Below the pieces are notes generated by a model. The model saw nothing but the letters and a program-made list of their open reading frames with translations. It did no database searches and was not told the origin of the DNA. The position numbers and the translations under genes were made by a program. 64,000 nt of DNA from Panopea generosa (lineage: Eukaryota; Mollusca; Bivalvia; Adapedonta; Hiatellidae). Below are positions 37,201-46,701 of this stretch, piece by piece. The stretch spans positions 52,265,419 to 52,329,418 of the forward strand of contig CM055911.1 in the NCBI GenBank assembly GCA_029582155.1. The letters run 5' to 3'. The first letter of the stretch is position 1, and each line of letters starts with the position of its first letter.

Positions 37201-40200
37201 AGCATGCTAACCGAGTTAAGGTACAGTTTCAGGCATTTACACATATGAAAGAAAGTTTAATGGATAAGAAAGAACACGTATGTATTCAAATGGACTTCTC
37301 TGAAAACTACAGCATAAAGAGATGGAGGAAATTCAAAGCGCCTACTGGAATCCTGAATCAGTGACACTTCATCCAATAGTGATATATTTCAATAATGGTG
37401 AGGATGGAGTAACGCATTCCAGTATGGTAGCAGTATCTGAAGTATTGAATCACAATTCAGCCATGGTTCAAGCAATAATCGAAAAGCTAATTATGGAAGT
37501 CAAAAGCCTATGCCCAGCTGCTAAATTCATTCATTATTGGACAGACTCCCCAACATCCCAATACAGGAATAAAAATAATGTTCGATTTGGTAGCTAGACA
37601 TCAAACCATCTATGGTATGAAAGCAAGCTGGAACTATTTTGAAAGTGGTCATTGGAAGGGGGCATGTGAAGGTATAGGAGGAGTTGTAAAGAGAACAGCG
37701 GACACAGCAATTAAGACAGGGAAAGTTGGTATCAACCGAGGCAGAGATTTCTATGAATGGGGATCGAAAATTGATAGCAAAATTAAGTATTTGTACATAG
37801 AAATAGAAGAGTATGAAAAATCCAACAAATTGATTGAAATACGCACGGCAGATATCAGTGTCATAAAAGGCATAATGAAGCTTCACAGCGTTGCGGGACT
37901 GAATGCAGAGCAGATCATGTGCAGAGATACATCATGTGTTTGCACTGAATGTTTTACAGAAAAAGGGTTTGTTTGGCATGAAGATAACCAGTGTGGGTGG
38001 AAAAAATATAGCATCCGCAAGTCATCTGTAAGCAGAGAGACACACAGTCTCGAATCAAAAGAAAATGAGTCGGAGCAATTGATAAATACGATTGAGATTT
38101 CCAACGAAGAAAGAATTGCCATAAATGACGCAGATGGAAAAGAGAATGGAGATAAAATGGAATTTGTGGCAAATGTAGAACAAGGAAACTATGTAGCAGC
38201 TACATATGACGATGCAACATACATTGGAAAGGTCGTTGACATTGATGAGGGACAGTATGAAATATCATTTATGGAGAGTGGAAATAAATTAAGAGACTGT
38301 TTGAAATGGCCTAAAAAGGAAGACAAAATATGGATATATCATGAAGATATGATTTGCAAAGTTAATGAACCAATACCCACTGGAAAAGCAAAGCACTTTT
38401 ACAAACTGAAGGATGAAGATAGACAGAAACTGAGTACATATTTAAAAAAGTGGGGTTATGTAGTTTACGTGACAAAAAGAAAGTGAAAACTGAAAACGTA
38501 TATGATATTTCTGTTATACAGAAGTATTTTCTTTGTTGTGATATTATCACAGTTACTTGTTGTGTTCGTTTTGTTACAGGTGTTTGTTCCAGATAAGAGC
38601 ATTACTTGTATATGCGCATTTTACTAATTTGTTCAACTTACGTGACTTTCCGAGATTATCCGGGGTTTTTTTTGCCAAAAGGTATTTCGAAGTTCCAAGA
38701 AGTGAGTTAAAATGACTTATTATGTCATATTGAATTTGTTCCACGTGTGTATTCAGAATATATTTACATATTTGGGTGCATTAATTGTTTTACCAAATAA
38801 TAGTAAGACTTGTCGTTTACGTGACGATCAGACCTCTTACTTATGCAAAATACCAACAGTTTGATAATTGATGTTTGCTTTAATATTTAATTAAATTTTG
38901 ATGGTTTATTAATACAAAGCGCTAATAAAGCGATTTGGAAGTATTAACTCTTGTCTGCTTTCAAAAATAAGAAGTAGAAAACAAGAGTGCACTGCTGCAT
39001 AGTGTTTACGAGCAGACATTGAAACAATGAAAGTTGGTATTAAATGTAAATCATGTTATAAGTTCCAGTATTTTTGCTTTTATATTATTAATGGTATACA
39101 TCTTGTTCAATAAAGACCAGTTAAGTCTATTTAAATATGTTTTTGTGTTTTATTGATTAAATATATAATTGTACCGTAAAATACAAACAGATTTACACAC
39201 ACTTTTTTCAAATTGCTACAGATTAAACAATATTGTGTCTGAAAGTGTGCCATATATAAAAAAACATCCGTTATAGTATATAGTTTCAAAACATTTGGTT
39301 ATCAAACACTCTACGGACAATTTTATTTTCACTTTTAGCACCAGCCAAATTGGCAGGTTCTTTGAGAATGCGTGATGACGTCATTACACGTAGCACCTAT
39401 GTAACAAGTTAAACATTTGCCACGTGCAAAACATGTTTTATGATTTAAATTGCAAACATTTTTTATCTGAGTCTTTGAGTTGATGGATATATTTTATATC
39501 AATGTAGGGCAGTTGATGTCAGTTTCTGCAGCCACATCGGTAATCAATGCAACGATTGTTAAAGATTCGAAAAACGTAACGATTGCTGATAAGGTAAATA
39601 TGTATCACACACACCAGCCGGACTATATTACACCCAGTAATTACCAAGGTACATACACATATTATATGTTCATGAACGAATTTCTAAAATAAAAATATTT
39701 AAGTTAAACCAACATTATCCTTCCTCAAGTAAACGTTATACTTTTCCACATACAAAAAATTGGCCTAGCTGGGCTCAAACCCACAACCTCAACAGTTACA
39801 GATAAATGGACGCTAGACGGCAGCATCACCATGCAACGGAGGACTCATAAAGTACAAAGACAATCAGTTAATAAGCACCCCTTAATAACAAGAGGTCGAA
39901 AAATAAAATAAACTAGTTTAATAAAGCTAGATACTTCCTTACGAATATCTCTCTTAGAAGTTTGATAATGGAAAGGTAACTTTTCATTTAATTATGTATT
40001 GCACTTAAATGCATTCTTATAAACAAAAGTGTACTAAAATATAAAATTATAAATAATGATCTTATTGTTTATTGTCTTTAATTCTGTTGTTTCTCAACAA
40101 ACACTCGTTATACACGGCATATACACTTGATAATACATGTTTATTAAAGAAAATATTAACTGCTATACACCTAGGTAATAATGTGATTTAAAAAGTAATA

Positions 40201-43200
40201 GCTTAAAAGATAAGAAAGAAAGAAATGTACAGATAAGACAAAGGTGCACTTGTCAATAAACTGTTGTACTAGTTACTTTTGCATTAAAATGAATTGTCGA
40301 ATTATTTCTAAAGTTGTTCGGATTAACGATCGTATTTGATTATATTGATACTGTAAGATATCAATAACCTTACCAAAACAAAAAAATTTGAGAGAGTATT
40401 GATTAATGGATTGTTTTCTATCTTTACTACTGTTAGTGTCATTCATATTTGGTACTAGTATATGTTATTCTTTGGTCCCCATACCATTATCAACTACACT
40501 TTATAACTATATTTTGTTTGTACAGGACAAATACACACCGCTCTAGAAAACTATGAACATAAGAGTCACTTATTTGTAAAAACAAAAGCATATATAGAAG
40601 TGGAAGACATTTTGGAAGACCGGAACTGGTCTGTCATATCCGGGAACCCTGGGAGCGGAAAATCAACAATGGCGTATCATCTTATGTTGGAACATTCACA
40701 AAGAAGCTACGTACCTGTTGTTGTGACCTCAGTTGAAGACTGGAAAACATTAGTTGAAGGTAAAGGTAAAGGAAACAAAAAACAATTTGTTGTTATAGAT
40801 GATATGTTTGGTACCTTTAGTGTTGATGAACGAAAGTTGAATGATTGGATGTCTATGTTAGATCTCATAGGAAAGGTAGTTGGTGAACGAAAGGGTCGTT
40901 TAAAAGTTGTATGTACATCCCGAAAATATGTATTGTCTCAGGTTTTAACAAGATTAAGTCGATTCAGGGAATTCAGCAAACTTGTTATAGTAGATCTTGC
41001 TCTAAGTGTTTATGCACTACTTGCTGCAGAAAAAGAAAACATGTTACGCAAATACATAGAGCATTACAAAATAAAAACTGATGAAACTCTGATCGGGCTT
41101 ATAAAGAATTTGGAAGAAACATATGGCTTTCCACATTGTGTAGAAATGTTCTGCACATCTTCGGTACTCAGAGAAAGGGGAATACAATTTTTCAAAACAC
41201 CGATAAGCTTGTTGGAAAAAGAAATACAATTTTTAAGCGACGATAAGAAAGAACATTTCTGCGCGCTGGTCATTGTTCTATTGGCAAATAGAAACACATT
41301 TCAGTTAACTGATCTCGACAGTGACAACGTAAGAACGGTTATAACAAATGCACTCAAGCTGTCAATAATGCCGACAGACACATTTCTTCCCAATATTTCA
41401 AATGCTTTTAAGTCATTAAATGGTGTATACATTGAAGAGAAAATGGCAGGGGTCTTTAGTTTTAAACACGATTCTTTTAAAGAAATAACTTCTATTGTGT
41501 GTGTCAAATCCAGTCCTGCTCTGGCAATCAGAATGTTAGATTGGGTATTTATTGCCCCCATAACAAAATGTTTTGGAAGCAATATAGTAAGACGAGATGA
41601 AGTTATAATACTTACTGAAGACCAGACATCTGAACTAGTTGAGCGTTTCACAACGGACATTCACGATGGAAAACGATTTGACAAATATCTATGCGAATGC
41701 CGATTACTGGATGATGATTGTTTCATTGAGCACTGGTTGAAATATGTTACAACAACCAAGAAGAATGGTGGGACCCCAGAATGTCTTCTTGTTCACCTAA
41801 TGAAAGGGGTTCATGACGATGAAAAAGATATTCATATACCAGGTTTGCTTTCTGAAATCTCAAAAACCAAAAACGAAAAAGCAATATGCAAAATATTGCA
41901 TATGGAATGCATTCAAGAATTCATCAGATCTGATGAAGGAATATTTGAGATTTCTTCCGCCCTCGTGTATGCTTGTATGGAAGACTGCTCTTTATCTATT
42001 GTAGAAACGCTTGTACGGAATGGAGCTGATGTGAATTTTGAACTCAAATATTCAGGTTCGAAGTTGTTCGAATTTGTTAAGTTTAATCCAAAGACTGCCA
42101 TGCAATTTGCCTGTAATGCTTGTATTACTCCGCTAATTAGTTCAGTTTTAAATGGCAATAATGAAACTACGAGTTTTCTGTTAGAAAAAGGAGCGTCGGT
42201 TTTGAAACAAGACGTTCTTAAATTTGGAAGTGCAATCCTATTTTGGGCAGCAGAATATGGTTCTGTTGACATCATAAATACAATACTAGAATACTGTCGC
42301 GGAATAGACAAATGTAATCATTTACAACAGTTATACTTGTACGGTGAGGACTATGCTCGATACTTATGTTGTATGCAATCCGAAGTATTCTCACCGATCC
42401 CAAGATTCTCAATAGTACCGTTTGAGACTAAAATATATTACTCATCTTTGTGTCCTATCCATTTAACTGACAACGTAGACATTTTTGATATTCTTAACGG
42501 GATATATGAAAACGGAAATCATTCAATTTTTGCCAGGTATCCAGAAACACAAGATTTCGGCTCTTATACCGTTATACAAATGCCAAATTTGATTTATAGA
42601 TTTTTAAAAGGTCATTTGAGTCTAGATATGTTACATAAATGTGTTGAAATAGGAGCCGATGTCAATGCTCGGTACAGCAATGGTCGTACTCTATTACATA
42701 TGGAAGGAATTGATAACGAGCATTACACCATCTACAACGAAGACCTCTTGGAATGTAAATATGTAACAGACAGGTTATCTATTCTATTGCAATTTGGACT
42801 TGATGTAAATGCCCAAGATAGCGACGGGAGAACACCCATAAATTTTCTTCTCAGTCAAGAGTACTATCAAGTTATATATAAAATGGATTGGTTACTAGAC
42901 AATGGTGCTGATATAAATATTCCGGATGAATTTGGTTGTATACCATTGTTGTATGCTTTACGCGGATCCAGATATATTCGGCAGTTAAAGAAGATTCTAT
43001 TATTTTCGGTTACAGATACTGCAATAGATAAGAAAGGAAGAAATTGCTTTCATTACCTTGCTCAGAATGTATATTTATATTCAAAAGATATGCTTGAAAT
43101 TATTGTACAGCTTCAAGAAAGGAAGTTGAACATCAATCAAGTAGATAACGAAGGAAACGTTCCGATAATTTCTGCCAATTTAAAGTCTATGGAAACCTTT

Positions 43201-45642
43201 TTGGCAAGTGGAGCGATGGCTAACGAATTATGTAAAAATGGTTTGAATCCAGCAATGCATTTTATTATGAATGGCTCTGATGATATAGAGGAAACAATAA
43301 AACTTCTTATTACGAACGGGCTGGACCTCTCAGCCAAAGATTTGAGAGACAGAAATATAATACATTATATTGTTCATTCAACGTATAATGAAAATTTAAA
43401 ACGAGAATTGCTTGATATGTGTCTTAAAGATAATGATCTAGTGAATTCCAGAGATGGAGACGGGATAACTCCAGCCATGCTAGCAGTAGGCAACAAGCGG
43501 TGCAGTAAAACATTTTTGTGTCATCTCATAGCGAACGGTGCACACATGTCTGATATTGATAATACAGGCAATTCGGTACTTCATCACTGCTTGCAAACTT
43601 CAATTGAAAATGAAGAAGAACATTGTCAGATAGCGTCTGAAATCATGGCAAGGTGCGGTGTCTACCGACCCAATAGCGATATAATCATATATGCGTTGTC
43701 TACACCAACCACTGGGATTCGCATAGTAAACATGATATTGAATCGGATATGTTTAGACGAAATCACAGTTACTGAAGTGATCAAAGCCTGTCTCAACTCC
43801 GAAAGAGATGAATTGATTGAACGAAAACTGTTTGAGTTGCTGTTAAACAAATATGGAAGTATTCCTTCCGTAAGAGAATTGCTCATCAATGACAAAACGT
43901 TTCACAATCAGACATTGAAACATCCGTCTTGCTTAGATTATATGGTAAGTTTAAATTTAGTGAATTTTAGGCTATTTTCTGATGAAATTGATATCGACTC
44001 TTTACCAAAGTCAGACGAATGTGCATCTAAAGTATTAGAAACTTTAGCAACGAACGGTATTGACATTTCTCATGTTTCTAAGAAACATGGTGAATCAAGC
44101 TCAGAAATTCATTTTGCAAAAGAAGGTCATGTACACACGCTGAAGACTTTGTTAAAGTACCAGACCAAAAAGCATGCCCTATATATTGATACAGAGGGAA
44201 ACACAATGTTGCATTATCTATTGTCATCCTGCATAGACGACAGTAAGATTGCAAAATTTCTGGAACTTACATTTGACAAGACATCAAACTGGAATGTTAC
44301 TGATAAACGTGGGCGGCTGCCGTTACACATTTTGTGTCAACAAAGAAAACTAAAACCAAAATGTATAATGAAGATAATAAATCAAAGCTCCAGACTGAAT
44401 GATGTTGATGCCGGAGGCATGTCTGCTCTCCACCATTTAGTTAAGAATATTTTGCATATCGAGAAAGGTAAAGAGGAAGAACTCAATGCCATTTTGGTTG
44501 AGGTCATCTCAGAAATGCTGGTCCACAATGTACATGTAAGTATTGAAGACAAATATGGTAAAACACCATTGATGTACTTATTGTCCAATATATATGTGAA
44601 CAAGTTGTGCCCAGTAGTGGAGTTAATGGTATCTAATACAACATACGCATCAAACGTTGTCACGGAAGGAAACAATGTGCTTCATTATCTTGCTATAGCA
44701 TACCTTGAAGACGATGTTAAAAGTCGTTTTGTGGAAGATGTTAAACAGAAAGGTGCAGCTACTGATACCGTGAACAAAATTGGACTTAAACCGATCGATT
44801 GTTGTCAAGGAATGTTCGTTCTTAAAACATGTCTCCTACTTGTTAATCCGATTGTCGACAAATCTGTCATTGTGTCTCATTTATACAAAGCTATTCAGTG
44901 GTTTGATGACTTTCACGACAAACCTGAAGATTTAATAGATTTCATTATATCTGCTGATATAAATCTTGACACAGACAAAGACAATGACGGTATAACACTG
45001 CTGTCAGAATGCTGTAGGTTTCATCGAAACTCGGGGTTTATTGAAATCCTATTGAAACACGGGGCTGACCCAAACGTGCGTGATCGTTTTGGATTCACAA
45101 GTGTACATCGATTGCTATTTTCTACAAGATTGTTACAGCTTTGTCTACAAAAATGTGTCTGTTTTAAAGAGTCAGTTTTGTCTGAGTTTCAATTTCAGTC
45201 AAGTCTTGAATTTCCTTGGGAACGACCAGATGTTTCTTTTTTCACCGGCACTTTAGCGTCACTAGGAAATACAATAACGTATGAACTTCATTCAAATATA
45301 GTACAAGGTGTCAATGAAGCACTGAAAATTCTTCGTCTTTTACTGGTCAACAAAGCTGATCCGAACAAGATGGACAATGCTGGAAAATCGCCTCTTCATG
45401 TTTGTGCGGAATCTCCAGTCATGGACGGATTCACTTGTCCGGCGATGAAAATGTTGATTGCTCATGGGGCTGACGTAAACCTGGAGGATAACGAGGGGAG
45501 GACACCATTAATGTTGTGTGCACAGTTTGCACGAACCAAATTCAGACGTATGAATATTTTGATAAAAGCGGGAGTAAATTTGTTGACAAAAGATTATCAA
45601 GGAAATGACGTTAGTGACTACGTGAAGAAAGGATTACTTTAA
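30774..45642 (+). CDS. SAM-STAND NTPase-ankyrin receptor-like protein, copy B (4 exons)
   Basis: Join of 30774-31222, 33142-33266, 39508-39648 and 40526-45642: 5832 nt, 1943 aa, no internal stops. Exons 1-3 have exactly the same lengths and phases as in copy A. Domain order is the same: SAM, acidic linker, RHIM-like motif, STAND NTPase, ankyrin array. Here Walker B is the intact VVIDDMFG. The protein ends GLL, where copy A continues for about 30 residues: a small deletion near 45635 brings a TAA into frame. Intron 2 is 6241 bases because it hosts a complete but dead DNA transposon. An open frame despite roughly one change per nine bases in parts of the ankyrin region argues that the gene is under selection and not a pseudogene. 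Function is inferred from architecture, as for copy A. Confidence 0.85.
31340..31985 (+). repeat. 46-bp minisatellite in intron 1, split by a SINE
   Basis: Units like those at 8115-8350, present at about 31340-31525 and 31886-31985 on either side of an inserted SINE. Confidence 0.8.
31526..31885 (+). repeat. tRNA-Ala-like SINE with (CAA)n tail
   Basis: The head has A box TGGTCTAGTGGTAGAGCG, an anticodon arm TCCGC-CTCGCAT-GCGGA (CGC, Ala type) and B box GGGTTCAATCCCC. The acceptor stem does not pair well. The body includes GGTATCATACCATGTGTCTG and TGTCTCAAGTAGACACCGTC. The tail is a run of CAA and CACCAA units. It is flanked by CTTTATTTTGAC at 31514-31525 and 31886-31897; because that string also belongs to the host minisatellite, the target duplication is likely but not proven. 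Absent from copy A. A minus-strand relative lies at 60035-60275. Confidence 0.88.
32448..32575 (+). repeat. SINE head fragment inserted in intron 1 of copy B
   Basis: Begins CGGACCCGGGCAGTTCAGTC and continues ACGCATCTGACTGTCATT, a corrupted Lys-like SINE head. Copy A reads straight across this point (near 8790), so it is an insertion in B. Confidence 0.55.
33142..33266 (+). CDS. Gene B exon 2: acidic linker
   Basis: 125 nt, same acceptor (TTTTATGCAG) and donor (G/GTTTGT) as in copy A. It differs by a few residues (ATHHETESRDSHHA against AASYETESRDSRHA). No known domain. Confidence 0.8.
33300..33540. mobile_element. 241-bp insertion with foldback core in intron 2 of copy B
   Basis: Absent from copy A, where the homologous site near 9550 is continuous. 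The insertion is flanked by TTC on both sides (33297-33299 and 33541-33543), a possible 3-bp target duplication. Internally, 33346-33383 and 33412-33448 form an inverted repeat of about 37 bp around ATCGGAACATCGCTC. No terminal inverted repeats were seen, so the class is unknown. Confidence 0.6.
34196..34220 (+). repeat. Left terminal inverted repeat of the transposon
   Basis: 25 bp, consensus CAYGCATTCTCAAWGAACCT then GCCAA. Two mismatches with the right end. Confidence 0.93.
34586..35652. promoter_or_regulatory. Left subterminal ACGTGAC motif array
   Basis: Copies of TTTACGTGAC or near variants: plus strand at 34586, 34779, 34934 (ending GAT) and 34949 (CTTACGTGAC); minus strand at 35262, 35284, 35631 and 35643. 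Subterminal repeats of this kind are transposase-binding sites in several cut-and-paste families. That role is inferred here. Confidence 0.75.
35111..35876 (+). other. Probable 5' leader intron of the transposase gene
   Basis: A strong donor AAAAG/GTAAGTAAA at 35111 and an acceptor TTGTATTGCAG at 35876 lie directly before the first ATG at 35880. The layout suggests a non-coding leader exon. Not proven without transcripts. Confidence 0.4.
35880..38486 (+). pseudogene. Broken DDE-type transposase-like gene
   Basis: The frame starts MAKSHPKRQKEYRERKKAE and continues with a very basic coiled-coil region (about 60-200). It is interrupted by an in-frame TAA at 36768-36770 and by frameshifts near 37320 and 37575, after which it runs to 38486. 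Across the breaks, conserved blocks remain in order: FATFCRARPKHI, a Cys-containing CLCTKHQN, QMDFSENYS, YWTDSPTSQYRNK, ESGHWKGACEGIGGVVKRTA, and a Cys cluster CRDTSCVCTECF. The Asp in DFSENY, the Asp in TDSPTSQYR and the Glu in CEGIGG are plausible DDE residues. I recognise the block pattern from uncharacterised metazoan transposon proteins but cannot name the superfamily. Three lesions mean no functional enzyme from this copy. The first Met is chosen because it follows the acceptor-like TTGCAG. Confidence 0.85.
38464..38825 (+). promoter_or_regulatory. Right subterminal ACGTGAC motifs
   Basis: TTTACGTGAC at 38464-38473 (inside the last codons of the transposase frame) and 38816-38825, and CTTACGTGAC at 38637-38646. 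The same motif as in the left array, all in one orientation. Confidence 0.7.
39109..39114 (+). terminator. Candidate poly(A) signal of the transposase gene
   Basis: AATAAA in the context TTGTTCAATAAAGACC, about 620 bases after the stop and inside the element. Confidence 0.45.
39350..39374 (-). repeat. Right terminal inverted repeat of the transposon
   Basis: 25 bp, reverse complement of the left end apart from two mismatches, followed directly by the ATG target duplicate. Confidence 0.93.
39508..39648 (+). CDS. Gene B exon 3: RHIM-like motif exon
   Basis: 141 nt, acceptor TCAATGTAG, donor CAAG/GTACAT. The motif TIVKDSKNVTIADKVNMYH keeps the V-T-I-A core (bases 39576-39587) unchanged from copy A while residues after it vary. 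It lies only 130 bases downstream of the transposon's right end. Confidence 0.8.
40526..45642 (+). CDS. Gene B exon 4: STAND NTPase and ankyrin array
   Basis: Acceptor TTTGTTTGTACAG identical to A. Walker A SGNPGSGKST and Walker B KQFVVIDDMFG are both intact (Asp at 40801-40803 where A has Ala). Ankyrin repeats align with copy A one for one. Divergence is uneven: high around 42050-42130 and 42660-42900, very low from about 43900 to 45600. A few 3-base indels near 42050 and 41605 keep the frame. It ends early relative to A. Confidence 0.92.
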
Positions 45643-46443
45643 CACTTGTAATGGATGAATGGGAAAACCCCGAGGATTATACGGAGTCAAATAAAATACA
45701 TTAATAGACATCGAACTCCCATAAGATCATCATCGTATATACGCTACGCTCGATTCAGTTGATATGGAAGAGAATCTAATTGTTCAACCGATGCTTCGGG
45801 AAAGAAAAGAGATGGTTGTTAAATATAATCATTGTCTGCGAATTGTTTATTATTTTGTTAATCCGTAGTAGTAAACTACTTGGTTAAACGTCATTTTGGA
45901 CATATCTATCAGATTGTTTGCGATTGCAGAAATTGATTTACCGTCCTTCCAGAAATAAGTGCCAATCTTAAACGCACGTCAGCACTGAGGGCTAAGTGCT
46001 CTTGAGTCAGCACGTTAGACACTTGTGACATTCAGGTTGACATAAGTGCGTAAAAACATCCGTGGTTTTACTACAAAATCAATTCTTTCTATATTATAAG
46101 AGATAATTGATTATGAACAACCAGACTTTAATGTACAGACCAGACTAAGGCGAGCGCGCCTAGATACAGTACAAACCAAATACACAAGACCGCGCCATTT
46201 CCAAACTGAATAGAATGTGTGTCAACCATGGCTTATATACAATTGTTTTACATGCAACACATCTGGACTGTTTATGTGTAGGATTCAGTTAAGCAGCCAT
46301 ACATACACAAACGCTTCATAAAGCACATGCATAGAAATCCGTTGGATCATAAATATATAATAGTTTTAAAGTTGATAACAGAGTGGTTTCTTTCAGTAAA
46401 AGTACTAGTTGGTCGAAAAGTCGCTTAATGGGTCATACTAGTG

Positions 46444-46445
<2 letters not shown>

Positions 46446-46491
<46 letters not shown>
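46446..46491. repeat. (GT)n microsatellite
   Basis: About 22 uninterrupted TG units followed by a G-rich stretch. Copy A has only a short TGTGTATG tract at the homologous place (about 17765). Confidence 0.95.
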
Positions 46492-46495
<4 letters not shown>

Positions 46496-46695
46496 GGGGG
46501 GAGGGGGGAGACCCAAATATCAATGCTGTTTAAGCCTCAAACATATAACATTTGGTCTATACTAAAGTAATTGCATTTTTGTCCAAATTTTTGCCTTAAT
46601 TTGCATATCATATATAACGGACACTACATCCCACCAACTTCAGATACATACAACAAACTTTCTTTTATACTTTTAAAAGTAGTTTCTCCAAAGAG

Positions 46696-46701
46696 AATAA
46701 A
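46696..46701 (+). terminator. Candidate poly(A) signal, gene B
   Basis: AATAAA in the position homologous to 17999-18004 of copy A, about 1.05 kb after the stop. Conservation between copies is the only support. Confidence 0.25.

Larger units (their letters stand above)
34196..39374 (+). mobile_element. 5179-bp DNA transposon with precise empty site in copy A
   Basis: The element starts CATGCATTCTCAATGAACC and ends GGTTCTTTGAGAATGCGTG. The ends form a 25-bp terminal inverted repeat with two mismatches. It is flanked by ATG at 34193-34195 and 39375-39377. Copy A intron 2 has the unoccupied site with one ATG (10154-10156), so insertion came after the duplication. It encodes one transposase-like gene, now broken, and has repeated TTTACGTGAC motifs near both ends. 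The 3-bp duplication and CA-terminal repeats recall CACTA-type elements, but the superfamily is not certain by eye. Confidence 0.93.
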
